Below, in pieces: positions 12,904 through 21,744 of a stretch of 64,000 nucleotides of DNA (position 1 is its first letter; every line of letters starts with the position of its first letter). A model generated the notes under the pieces. That model was not told where the DNA came from, did not search any database, and saw nothing but the letters and a program-made list of their open reading frames with translations. The translations under genes were made by a program, and so were the position numbers. Source of the DNA: Oxytricha trifallax (Eukaryota > Ciliophora > Spirotrichea > Sporadotrichida > Oxytrichidae); contig ARYC01000058.1 of assembly GCA_000711775.1 (NCBI GenBank), forward strand, positions 1 through 64,000. Direction: 5' to 3'.

Positions 12904-13190
12904 ATGAAGGAGATACTTAGAAATTCTGAAATATAAATAAAAAATCTGTATGCTATGAGTGATATAGATGTTGCTCTCTACATTCTATCAAATCTGTATT
13001 TTAAGAGTTTTATCATTGATGTTTTAATCCATTTGATGTCGCTCTAATTATTTTGGTCTTTTATGATTATCATTAAATATATATCTTTTAAATTAAAATG
13101 CTAAACGAAATTGTGACTTTACAGTCTCAGGAGATATATTATCAGGCTTGAAATAGGCGAGTAATTTATATTTTTTGCATGGGGTTATCA
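12904..13190 (+). CDS. Possible 5' coding segments of the vWA-type host gene
   Basis: Two short coding-like pieces. The first starts MKEILRNSEIQIKNLYAMSD and continues IDVALYILSNLYFKSFIIDV until TGA near 13108; the second, in another frame, reads CDFTVSGDILSGLKQASNLY at 13115-13180. Amino-acid usage is host-like and stops are read as Gln. I link them to the vWA gene only by position and strand; they could belong to a separate gene. No domain was recognised. Confidence 0.4.
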
Positions 13191-13280
13191 CTATAATCAT
13201 CAAATTATAAAGAAACTTAAATATTAAATTATTTTCCTTATTTCATTATCCAGACCTAGCAAGTACAATATTATTTACAT

Positions 13281-13399
13281 TACATCTAATTTTTAATCCC
13301 TATCATAAATCCTATATAACCCTAATAAAATATGACTAAAAAGCTATTTTTATCATAATAATAATAATTCAAACTTCTGAAAGAGTTTTTGGGTTTTGG
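13281..13399. mobile_element. Solo TBE3-type terminal repeat
   Basis: About 115 bp that match, in order, the right end of the TBE3-like copy at 25.1-30.5 kb: CCTAATAAAATATG, then ACTAAAAAGCTATTTTTAT, then CTTCTGAAAGAGTTTTTGGG and TTTTG. No TBE genes sit next to it, so this is an isolated end left after deletion or recombination. It separates two host-like coding pieces. Confidence 0.65.
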
Positions 13400-13401
13400 T
13401 T

Positions 13402-13560
13402 AGAAGAAGAAGTTAAAAGCAGTGAATTAAATAATTCAGACATTATTTTAAAAGACATTATAGAGGGATTTTTTTATCCAAAGATATTTATATAAAGAAA
13501 ATTAACTGAGAGTTGGTAAAGTGTAACAATCAATAAAATAAGGTTTCTTGGGGGTACCTA
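13402..13560 (+). CDS. Possible internal segment of the vWA-type host gene
   Basis: Open segment directly after the solo TBE end: LEEEVKSSELNNSDIILKDI, then EGFFYPKIFI and SVTINKIRFLGGTYKC. Host-like composition and TAA/TAG as Gln. Association with the neighbouring vWA gene is inferred from strand and position only. Ends in AT-rich DNA at about 13560, after which 13560-14100 shows no convincing coding sequence. Confidence 0.35.
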
Positions 13561-14103
13561 TAAATGCACTTTAATTTATAAATCTTATTAAAAGATTCTT
13601 GTTGAATGTAATAACAAGCAATGATTTTAAAAGAATTTTAGATGACTTAAGCCTAAATAATACTCTTTTATAATAATTTTTACATATATTTCACTTTAAT
13701 TTAAAAAAAAAGAAAGTTAATTTTTGCATTAATTGAGAGAAATATTAAACTTATTTTTTTTATTATTGTTTCAAAATGCCTTCTATAGATGTTGACATTT
13801 GGATATTTCAAAATTAAAATTAATTTTATAGAGTATTAAAATGTATTTCATCAAAATTTAACATAAAATAGGCATATTGAGTCATTGATTAAAATAAGAA
13901 GTTTTGTATTTTTATTAATTAATGCAAAAATTCAATTTCTTAATATTTAGAATTTAAGTAAAACTATGTAAATTTGATAAAAGTAGATTTATCTTGATTT
14001 TTTTGGGTTTTTATTTTATTTTAAAGGTTATCAGTCTTTTTTTGTTTCAATAAAATTTAACAAGAAACATAACCATTTTTAAACTTAAATTTTAAATCTA
14101 AAA

Positions 14104-14562
14104 TGTGTGGAGACAGGCACCTCTAAGTTACTTCAAAAGAATGCTGCATAATAGCTACTAAGTTTACTAAATAATGTTGAAAAATATATGAATAACTTTT
14201 ACAAATTACTCGAGAGAAAAAAATGCCTCGAACCTTCGATGAAATTGTTCACTCTAAATTAGCAAGATGATAATAATACTTAAACCACTTAAGAAGAAAT
14301 AAATATGCTTTAAGATTTGACTTAAAAATGTACTACTATTTACCTTTAAGAGATGCTACTAGGAACTTTTACTTCTTCTACTAATCTCACAATAAATGGA
14401 ACTTCTCTCATACCTTATCCCATTAAATATCTCCCTGTTTCTAACGATCTCGGTAAAATAATTCTTGATGATTTATTCAAATCGATAATATTAGATACTC
14501 TAAATGATGAAAAAATTCAAACTTTTATAGGTACTATTTACGATATTTTTTTAAAAAAGTGA
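14104..14562 (+). CDS. Unrecognised host coding segment ending at TGA
   Basis: A continuous frame of about 150 codons: VETGTSKLLQKNAAQQLLSL, then NNVEKYMNNFYKLLERKKCL, then IPYPIKYLPVSNDLGKIILD and QTFIGTIYDIFLKK before TGA at 14560-14562. No ATG opens the frame, so it begins at an upstream splice or IES junction. It either ends a separate gene or, if the TGA lies just inside an IES, it leads into the zinc-binding segment at 16.48 kb. Helix-rich; no family recognised. Confidence 0.5.
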
Positions 14563-14603
14563 ATTGTATTAAATTGTAAAATAGACAAATATATAATTTA
14601 AAA

Positions 14604-14806
14604 AATGTCCGATCAGAGTGCTTTGTGTCATTAAACATTAATGTAAGATACAAAAATCATATCTAACTTTTTATTTTTACAGGGGTTGCACTTGGTAAGA
14701 CTGAGGGCATCAAAGAAGAGGAACTTTAATGAGCAATAGAGAGAAAGGCAGACAATTTAAGATTTTCGATTATGACGATGATCATGAAACGTTTTTTTTA
14801 GATTTA
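14604..14806 (+). repeat. Short gene-like repeat, copy 1 (partner at 42098-42340)
   Basis: Shares its first ~100 bp and its last ~25 bp with 42098-42340. Both open with a short frame MSDQ/MSEQ, then CH..TL, then an intron-like stretch ending TTTACAG, then GGGTTGCACxTGGTAAGA, and both end GAAACGTTTTTTxxAGATTTAC. The middle differs between copies. In this copy the donor GTAAGATAC is intact. It looks like a decayed first exon of a small gene family rather than a simple repeat. Confidence 0.6.
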
Positions 14807-15405
14807 CTGCTACTATTATTAATATTATTATTTTTATTATTCTAAATTAATTTTCTAATTCACTTTATTTTATTTAAAAAACATCATGATTATTTAATGT
14901 ATCGCAACCTAGAAGTAACAAGAGTTTTCTATTGAGGATTTTGAAATGAATGGAAATTTCTATTAAGAATTATAAACTTTATTTATTGGTTGTACTGAAC
15001 ATTTAATACACAAAACTTTAAGTAAATTAGTAGTACTAGTAAATAACTGTAGGTAAATTAAAAACAAATACGAATAAAAATCATTATCTAAGTTAATTTT
15101 TAAATCTATAAGTACAGTACCTGTATATTTTTATATAGATTTTCTTTAAATTTAGAGACCATTACTTATCATTAATTTAGAATTTAAAGATTTATTCAAA
15201 TTAATTATTCTAATTTAAAAATGAATTTTTTTGTTAGCATAGGGATTGTAAGAGTTAATTATATTTGAAAGTACTTTATTTATTTATTTTGATAAAATCA
15301 ATCAATCCTTTGACATGTCTTTTAATATTTAAAATTCTATTTAATATTAACTTATTACACTTTTTATTAAAATAAATAATTATAATGAATAATGTCAATG
15401 TTATT

Positions 15406-16403
15406 TGTTCTGACCGAGACCCCCCCTCCTACCCCCCCTCCCCCTCAGCCAAGAACCCTCTCTCCCCCTCAACCGAGACCCCCCTCACCCCCTCAAACCG
15501 AGAATCCCCTTTTATTATAGTTTTTTTATGAAATTATTTTTTACTCAGAATAAATTTCTTGCCCTTCGGGCAGATATTACTATTAAAAATATATTTTGAT
15601 AAGTTACACTACGTCCGTCGACTTTAATTTTGAACATACTCCCATAGGGAATTATTTATTATAAGGTTTTATTTTGACTATCATGATTAATAATATGATT
15701 TAATTGATAGACATAATTTTGAATTCAAGATTTTTTATAACTTAAATCACTTACACTCTACTATATAGTAAAAATTAATATAAAATTTTTCCTATTATTT
15801 TTATCTTCATTTAAATATAAAAACTTTTATTATTATTACTTATTTAGTTAATTACTATTAATATCTTATTTCTTAAGCTTAGTTTATTGAAAAATTAAAG
15901 ACAATTTTTTATGTTTAGGATTAACATTTAAATATATATAAGAATAAAATAAGATATTAATAGTAATTAACTAAATAAGTAATAATAATAAAAGTTTTTA
16001 TATTTAAATGAAGATAAAAATAATAGGAAAAATTTTATATTAATTTTTACTATATAGTAGAGTGTAAGTGATTTAAGTTATAAAAAATCTTGAATTCAAA
16101 ATTATGTCTATCAATTAAATCATATTATTAATCATGATAGTCAAAATAAAACCTTATAATAAATAATTCCCTATGGGAGTATGTTCAAAATTAAAGTCGA
16201 CGGACGTAGTGTAACTTATCAAAATATATTTTTAATAGTAATATCTGCCCGAAGGGCAAGAAATTTATTCTGAGTAAAAAATAATTTCATAAAAAAACTA
16301 TAATAAAAGGGGATTCTCGGTTTGAGGGGGGAGGGGGGGTCTCGGTTGAGGGGGAAGGGGTCTCTCGGCGGGAGGGGAGAGGGGGGGGCGTCTCGTCAGA
16401 ACA
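15406..16403. mobile_element. Long hairpin element A, TGTTC ends, 6-bp TSD
   Basis: A near-perfect palindrome of 998 bp: left arm 15406-15875, short spacer, right arm about 15946-16403. It starts TGTTCTGACCGAGACCCCCC and ends in the inverse (GTCTCGTCAGAACA). It is flanked by an exact 6-bp duplication GTTATT (15400-15405 and 16404-16409). The ends are C/G-rich tandem variants of ACCGAGACCCCCTC; inner arms are AT-rich and contain GTCCGTCGAC near 15612 and its mirror near 16195. No ORF, so non-autonomous. Similar elements lie at 26056-27289 and 50706-51294. Confidence 0.85.
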
Positions 16404-16481
16404 GTTATTCTTATTGGGGTGAAATATAACCTCTTATTAGATGATTTTTTCAAAGTAAAAATATTTTATATTTTTAGAAGA

Positions 16482-16635
16482 ATTACTCAAATTAATAAAA
16501 TTTATATATTGTCCACTTTGTAGATAATAATGCGATCTAGATCATCAAAATGATCCAGTAAGTCAAAGGACTCATGATTGCTCAAAAGGGCATCAACTTC
16601 AATGCTTTGGTGGCAATAAAGATCTTAATAATAAT
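16482..16635 (+). CDS. vWA-type host gene: zinc-binding segment before TBE copy 2
   Basis: Reads EELLKLIKFIYCPLCRQQCD, then LDHQNDPVSQRTHDCSKGHQ, then LQCFGGNKDLNN and the AAT at the TBE junction. The C-P-x-C...C...H...H-x-C...G-H-Q...G-G spacing is that of the Cys/His cluster that precedes the vWA domain in large ciliate proteins (from memory of the family). The 5' edge follows TTTTTAG, a plausible acceptor. The frame continues exactly across the TBE into 21149 if one AAT is kept. Confidence 0.7.
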
Positions 16636-16771
16636 CAAAAACAACCCCTTAACTAAATGTTTTAGTGATTTGATTTGTAGGGTATAGTTGGGGGTCTTGA
16701 TGGGGTTAGTAGAGAAAACGTAGGTTTTATATTAATTTAATTAATATTTAATGATTATTAGTGTGCTTTAC

Positions 16772-18187
16772 TCAAACAAATTTTATATGCTTATCTTTGT
16801 GATACCTCTTGAATCTCGCTGTCTTTAGTTGTTCTAGTATATCATCCAATGATTATCTTGGGTATGCTGGAGCTTTTATGAAGATCATCTCAACTATCTT
16901 CTAAATTTATTTCCATATTTCTTCTTGTTTTATATGCTTAGCCGCAAACTTATAGATTATTTCTCATGCTTTGTTCCAAAGTATGACATACTTTCCATTT
17001 CAAACTCTAAGATAATTGCAGCTACCGCCCAACATCCCATTATACAGAGCTATTTGTCCATTTCTCTCTTATTGGGAAGTATCCTGGAGTGCCTAAAACC
17101 TTAGCTAAATTAACTATCTCTTGTCTTATCGCTCTGTTGAAATCTAGACTACTACTTCTAAAGGGCAGAGATTTATCATTACATTTTCTGGCTTCAAATC
17201 TTAATGAACATACCCTAGATCATGGAGCTCTTTTACACCCTTAGTCATTTCTTTGAGTATCTCATTCAAATCATCAGGATATCTATTATGATAGAGATAA
17301 TCTTTTAGAGTCATTTCAAACTTCTTGAGTCTTAATGCCCATGACCAAGTATAACTCCGTCGAGCTTAGCTAAGTTCTTGCATTATCTTTTCTAAGCTTC
17401 TCTCAGAACTATGTATTCATAAGCAAACTCGTTTTAATATTGCTCGTTCTTAATGAGATACTTGAATGGATATACTTTGTCAGCGAATTCATCAACAACT
17501 ATAAGTTTTACCTTGTTTGGTAAGTCAATATTCAAATAGTTCTCTATACAGCTGCTTATGTCAACTGCACTTAATGCAGGTATATACATTGCTCTCTCTC
17601 TTTTACTGGTTGGTTCATTGACTCTAATCTCTTCTATCTCTTAATTTCCTCTAACTGTTCTCTTTATGACTCAAGAGGTTTTTTTAATCTTTAGCAGGTA
17701 CAAGCTTTTAAGTTTCCTCATCTTTAATCAGGAATTCACCTAAATGATGCTTTTGCATATACCTCTTTACTTTGGCTGAGTGAGTATAAACCTTCATGCA
17801 TGTTGTGCACTATTATCTACCATATACTTTATCATGCTTGAAGTAGATCTTAGCTCTACCAGAGTGTACCTCTTTGATGTGCCTCTTCAAGCTAGACTCA
17901 GTAGAGAAGAAATTTTGGCAGTCTTCACATTAAAATGTCTTAATTTTTTCTATTGGTTGCTGTTCCTTATATTCCTCAACCAATTCAACTTATGTTTAAA
18001 CTCCCATCTATGCATTCTACTTCTTGTTTTATACTTCAATTTAAAAGACCTCAGCCTCAAACTCTAGAGCTCTTATGTTTAACTCTTTTTCAATATAAAT
18101 TACTTCTGGTCTCTTGGAGGAGCCAAAGTTGAGCAATGATTAACCTGTTCCAAGAGAAACTGCCTTACGATTTTGGATAGCCGCCAT
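16772..18187 (-). CDS. TBE 57 kDa zinc-finger/kinase-like protein, copy 2 (decayed)
   Basis: Minus-strand homolog of 8574-10016, starting MAAIQNRKAVSLGTG and ending at the equivalent TGA. The zinc-finger block (17790-17960) and the kinase region with the catalytic-loop segment (17200-17230) align throughout with copy 1, but small indels are visible, for example at the finger-to-N-terminus joint, at the catalytic loop and near 17340, where a few codons are missing. It is more decayed than copy 1 here. Confidence 0.85.
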
Positions 18188-18786
18188 GTTTAAATTCAAA
18201 TTTAAATTTCAATTATAAAGCTTTAATAGCCTCACTAATTATTGTTACTCTGTATAGGAGTTGGCACTGCAGCAATAATGGTTGATTTTGAAATTTTAGA
18301 TATCATATTTATAATAACTATAAATTTTCTAATGTCATGCTTAATATTTTTAATTTTGGTACCAACTTAGATCAAATTCAGGTTGGTACTGTTACCAATT
18401 AGGTTTAGAACCATTTCAGAACTTTTCCATTAAAATTTCATTAGATTAAGAGTAGGTTATAATTAAGATCTGGCGCTATTAAATTGGTATTAATTAAAAT
18501 TAAACGGAATTAGTTCCAGTACTAATTAAATTTAAACAAATTTAGTACTAATTTAATGGAACTAAATTGATAAAAATGGAGATCTATCTTTGAAGTTTGT
18601 TACAGCTTCTGCCAACTTTCTCGACTCTTACCGTCTTTAATATTTTTCCCATATTTTTTATTTTACATTTCTATACCAGGCTGACCTCTTATATGATACC
18701 AATTTTTAATAGTAAGTTTTTAAACAGTAGGATCAAGAAGTCTATAAATTAAAGTTAGAAATTCATTAATAGAAGAAGGACCAAAG

Positions 18787-19564
18787 ATGTAATCTATTAG
18801 TACTGTAATGAAGATGGTTGAGACTCAAGAAATGATCTCAAGGTTTAGAAGTAAGAGGATTTATAGATACCTTACTCAACATTGTAATATTGCTATGAAT
18901 ATTCAAATAAATACTCTAGTGGGTTTATTCTTTCCAACCATGGAAGGTACCAAAATATCAGTTATCCTATGTGATGAGAAGAGAGCCTTTAAAATCAATG
19001 AGATTAAGCTGATAGAAATTTCAAACTACCCAGAGATTTTTGTCACCAATCTCTACGAGAATGTAATTAAAGATGAAGAGTTAGTTGTTTACCTTCCAAC
19101 TAAGTAACAACTCTCAAACAAGCTTCCAGAAAGAAGTTTCTTCTTTGGTGTTCTCGGCACTTTAAAAGAGAGTTATTTCAGAGAGAACATTGAAGAAGCT
19201 CATAAGAAACGATACTCCATTTCTCTTGAAGATTAAAAGAAGCAAGGCATACTTATAAGTGAGACCTGGCTCGCTGAGCTTGAGAAGCATTCTTACCTCT
19301 CTAGTAAGCATTGATTCATAACTTTGTATGGAATCTGGGACTGATATATTCCTAATGAAAGAGAATTCAAAGGTTCACAGAGAGAGAAAGTCATAGAAAA
19401 TATATAAAGTTAGCAAGAGACATTATAAAGATGTTTAAAAGCCAGATATTATGAATATAGATTCAGGAGCTGGCACTGAGAGAAGAGATATGGGCCCAGG
19501 CAAGCCATAAGATGAGGATGAGAAAGAGAAGGCAAATCCCTTTGTGGGTTAATTTAATATGTGA
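18787..19564 (+). CDS. TBE 22 kDa protein, copy 2
   Basis: Starts at ATG 18787 (MQSISTVMKMVETQEMISRF) and stays in one frame through AFKINEIKLIEISNYPEIFV, LPERSFFFGVLGTLKESYFR and EEAHKKRYSISLEDQKKQGI to SSKH followed by an in-frame TGA at 19312. Copy 1 has TGG at the corresponding site, so this TGA is probably a mutation. The remaining C-terminal part, still ending in FNM then TGA at 19562-19564, is present but shifted. This is the best-preserved 22 kDa copy in the first 260 codons-equivalent region of the three. Confidence 0.85.
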
Positions 19565-19565
19565 A

Positions 19566-21046
19566 TATATTCGTTCGTTTAAATCCAAAACTTATTTATA
19601 AACATTCATTCTTCCCTCTCTCCACAAATTGTTGACTTATCTACGCTCACTCTCTTACAGCTGCTTTGAATTAAGTAAACTGTATCGATGGGTAAGTCAT
19701 GCATAAGATGATACAGTAGCAGCTTCTTGTAGTGTGTCTTAATTTAACTCCTGTAGAATTCAATTCCATTATATTATGGGCTATAAGGAACGTTGCATAC
19801 TGGAGTTATGTTTAACTCTTCTAAAGCTTTCTTAGACTCCTTAGTCTTATGAACTGAAAGTTTATCAACAAACAGGATGATCTATTAGTTACTATACTTC
19901 TTTCTGAGATTATGCAGGAACTCTATATACTACTCTCGCTTAATAGAGCGAGGGTGAATAACATAACTCTCTAAGCCTGAATCATCACTTATATCAGGTA
20001 AAATTGCATGGGTGACTACCTTCACATTTTAGTCATAAACTTCTATATTTTCATACTTCTTATACCAAGACTTATTAATAAAAGTGTTGAGGGTGAATAA
20101 AACTTTCTCAGCGTGTATCAACTTGATGTTATTGTTAATAACCTTTGCATTTAATCATATATAGTTTAAACTATTACTATAAAATGGCAGTGTAAAATCA
20201 ATCACTCTCCTCACTCTGTTGACAATCTTGAAAGTAATGCCATTTCTTCTATAAATATTGGCTTTAGTCTAAGGCGAGATCCGCATGTCAGGAAAATTGC
20301 TATGGAACATTACAGCTCGTTAGTTCAGTGAAAAGTGTGCCTAGTACTTAAGTGTCTTAGAATCACAGAGGTAGTCAATATGGATTTGAGAGAACTTTTA
20401 TTTTCTTGCTGGATGTTTTCAACTATCAGATTTAAAATGCTAAACAGCTAGCAGGCAGTGATATCTAACAGTTGAGGCACTCTTGTGTAATAGCTTTGCC
20501 ATAGCTGCATAATTAAGCACTGGTTTAACTTAGTCTATATTAATACTCGTACTATATTGTAGGAATACATTCAATTTGGGAAAATGAATTTAAATTAAAT
20601 TAATTAAATATTAAAATCATGGCGTTATCAAAACCAAAGTGACACAAAATTCAAAATAAATGGATTCTACGATAGATCCCGCAATTAAAGCTGGACTTTA
20701 TTATTGGAATATTCCTGAATCATCCCAGGAAGCGAGATATTTTAATTTTGAGATAACTCCCAAAAATAGTATAATGGGTTTTTCTCGCTTGAGCGATGAG
20801 ATAAATTCATTACAACAATAACAACCACCGTCTCATTTTTAATGCGCTATCCAGAGAGTATAATATTGTCATGGTTTGCAGACATTTTCCAAAAACATAA
20901 CTGAAGGTAATTAATAATTAATTAATTTTAATTTTAATTCATTTTCCCAAATCGAATGTATTCTTACAATAACTAAGCTTAAGCAATAAATCTAAATATT
21001 TTTCATCATAAATAGAGCCATAATTTCGCTAATTTCTATATCTCAT
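19566..21046 (-). CDS. TBE 42 kDa DDE transposase, copy 2, split by a 413-bp element
   Basis: Minus-strand homolog of 11379-12439. The start (21046) gives MRYRN-like N-terminus; 413 bp are inserted at a TA near residue 25. The DDE core is in one frame: EQYIEFLHNLRKKYSNQQII, LFVDKLSVHKTKESKKALEE, then YSPQYNGIEFYRSQIKTHYK. Note FVDK instead of FVDN and FYRS instead of FYWS next to catalytic positions. The terminal TGA seen in copy 1 is replaced by CGA, so the frame runs past the normal end. Confidence 0.88.
20557..20969. mobile_element. 413-bp TIR element with TA target site, inside TBE transposase
   Basis: Terminal inverted repeats of about 34 bp start TTGTAGGAATACATTC (left) and TTGTAAGAATACATTC (right, inverse), continuing through TTTGGGAAAATGAATT. 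TA is duplicated at 20555-20556 and 20970-20971. Removing element plus one TA makes the transposase sequence the same length as in copy 1 at this site, proving the insertion boundaries. TA duplication and TIR size suit a Tc1/mariner-type non-autonomous element. Unlike a usual MITE its interior is open in one plus-strand frame. Confidence 0.88.
20660..20920 (+). CDS. Unknown ORF carried by the 413-bp element
   Basis: Coding-quality frame using TAA as Gln: MDSTIDPAIKAGLYYWNIPE, then SSQEARYFNFEITPKNSIMG, FSRLSDEINSLQQQQPPSHF and RVQYCHGLQTFSKNITEGN. The frame is also open upstream to about 20610 (HGVIKTKVTQNSKQ) and downstream through the right TIR, so neither end is a natural terminus. It is richer in G+C than the surrounding AT-rich element. 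It resembles a captured host exon or coding segment rather than transposon sequence; no family recognised. Could be chance, but the residue variety argues otherwise. Confidence 0.6.
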
Positions 21047-21148
21047 TTTGCAAATTTGCTTAATTTCTCTACTAACCCCAATAAGACCCCAACTATACCC
21101 TACGAATAAAATCACTTTAACATCTAATAAAGGGGTTTTGGTGTTTTG

Positions 21149-21300
21149 AATGCATCTGTAAAGTCATGTAGTGAATTAAAAGATAGCACTCTTGTAAAGA
21201 TTAATGGAAAACAAGAATATTGGGGAAAACTTAAAAATGAAGGAGAATTTAAGCATTGGGAATTTTCTAATTAATCAAACCCAAACAATTTCATGTGTTT
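21149..21300 (+). CDS. vWA-type host gene: segment after TBE copy 2
   Basis: Continues the frame left at 16635: NASVKSCSELKDSTLVKING, then KQEYWGKLKNEGEFKHWEFS, then NQSNPNNF. In related ciliate proteins, from memory, the Cys/His cluster is followed by a short region with C-x-x-L-x-D and K-I-x-G...W, then by the vWA domain; the same order is seen here once the transposons are ignored. The 3' edge lies near 21290-21310 where the sequence turns AT-rich. The matching downstream coding is at 30.75 kb. Confidence 0.68.
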
Positions 21301-21744
21301 TTAAGTTATATTATTTGTAGTAGATCAATAAATTTTCATTATAAATGAAATATAATCTATAAAATAATAGCAAAATGTACAGAAATATAAAGAGTATTAT
21401 AATACTTAGTTAAAACTAAATGAATACGTAATTATAAAACTAATACAAATCCATAATTCTATTTTAAAATTAATAGAGATGATTTTATCAACCATTCGCT
21501 CATAAAGCTTATGGCAATGAACTAAAAATTAATGAAAATGAAATTTAGCATAATAATAGTTTTTACCCATATTTGCTCCATTGAAACTCCCACTCCTCTC
21601 CAATCCTAAAAATACCATATTTCATTTAAAATTTTGAATTTGCAGGATCTGAATTGATTACTTTCTTGACATCTCGACTCTATTTTATAAAAATATTTAA
21701 ACAATTTTTTAAAAACATTTTTAAATTAATATTAGTGTCTTATA
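21301..21744. other. AT-rich non-coding DNA
   Basis: No coding character, no recognisable repeat; likely start of the eliminated DNA separating two parts of the vWA-type gene. Confidence 0.5.

Larger units (their letters stand above)
16636..21148. mobile_element. TBE transposon, copy 2, inserted in coding sequence
   Basis: 4513 bp, of which 415 bp is a nested insertion (413-bp element plus duplicated TA); the remaining 4098 bp matches copy 1 in length and gene order. Ends CAAAAACAACCCC (left) and GGGGTTTTGGTGTTTTG (right), slightly worn C4A4 repeats. Flanked by an exact AAT duplication (16633-16635, 21149-21151), the known TBE target preference. Host coding sequence on both sides is in the same frame, so clean loss of the element plus one AAT restores it. 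Gene order: 57 kDa (minus), 22 kDa (plus), 42 kDa (minus). Confidence 0.93.

Noticed and set aside
15406-16403. CRISPR-like or rRNA-like structure from repeated C/G-rich units
   Set aside because: Units are tandem variants at the ends of a palindromic element with a target duplication, with no spacers; the genome is eukaryotic.
17780-18067. 95-codon plus-strand ORF with membrane-like segments
   Set aside because: Antisense to the zinc-finger part of the TBE 57 kDa gene.
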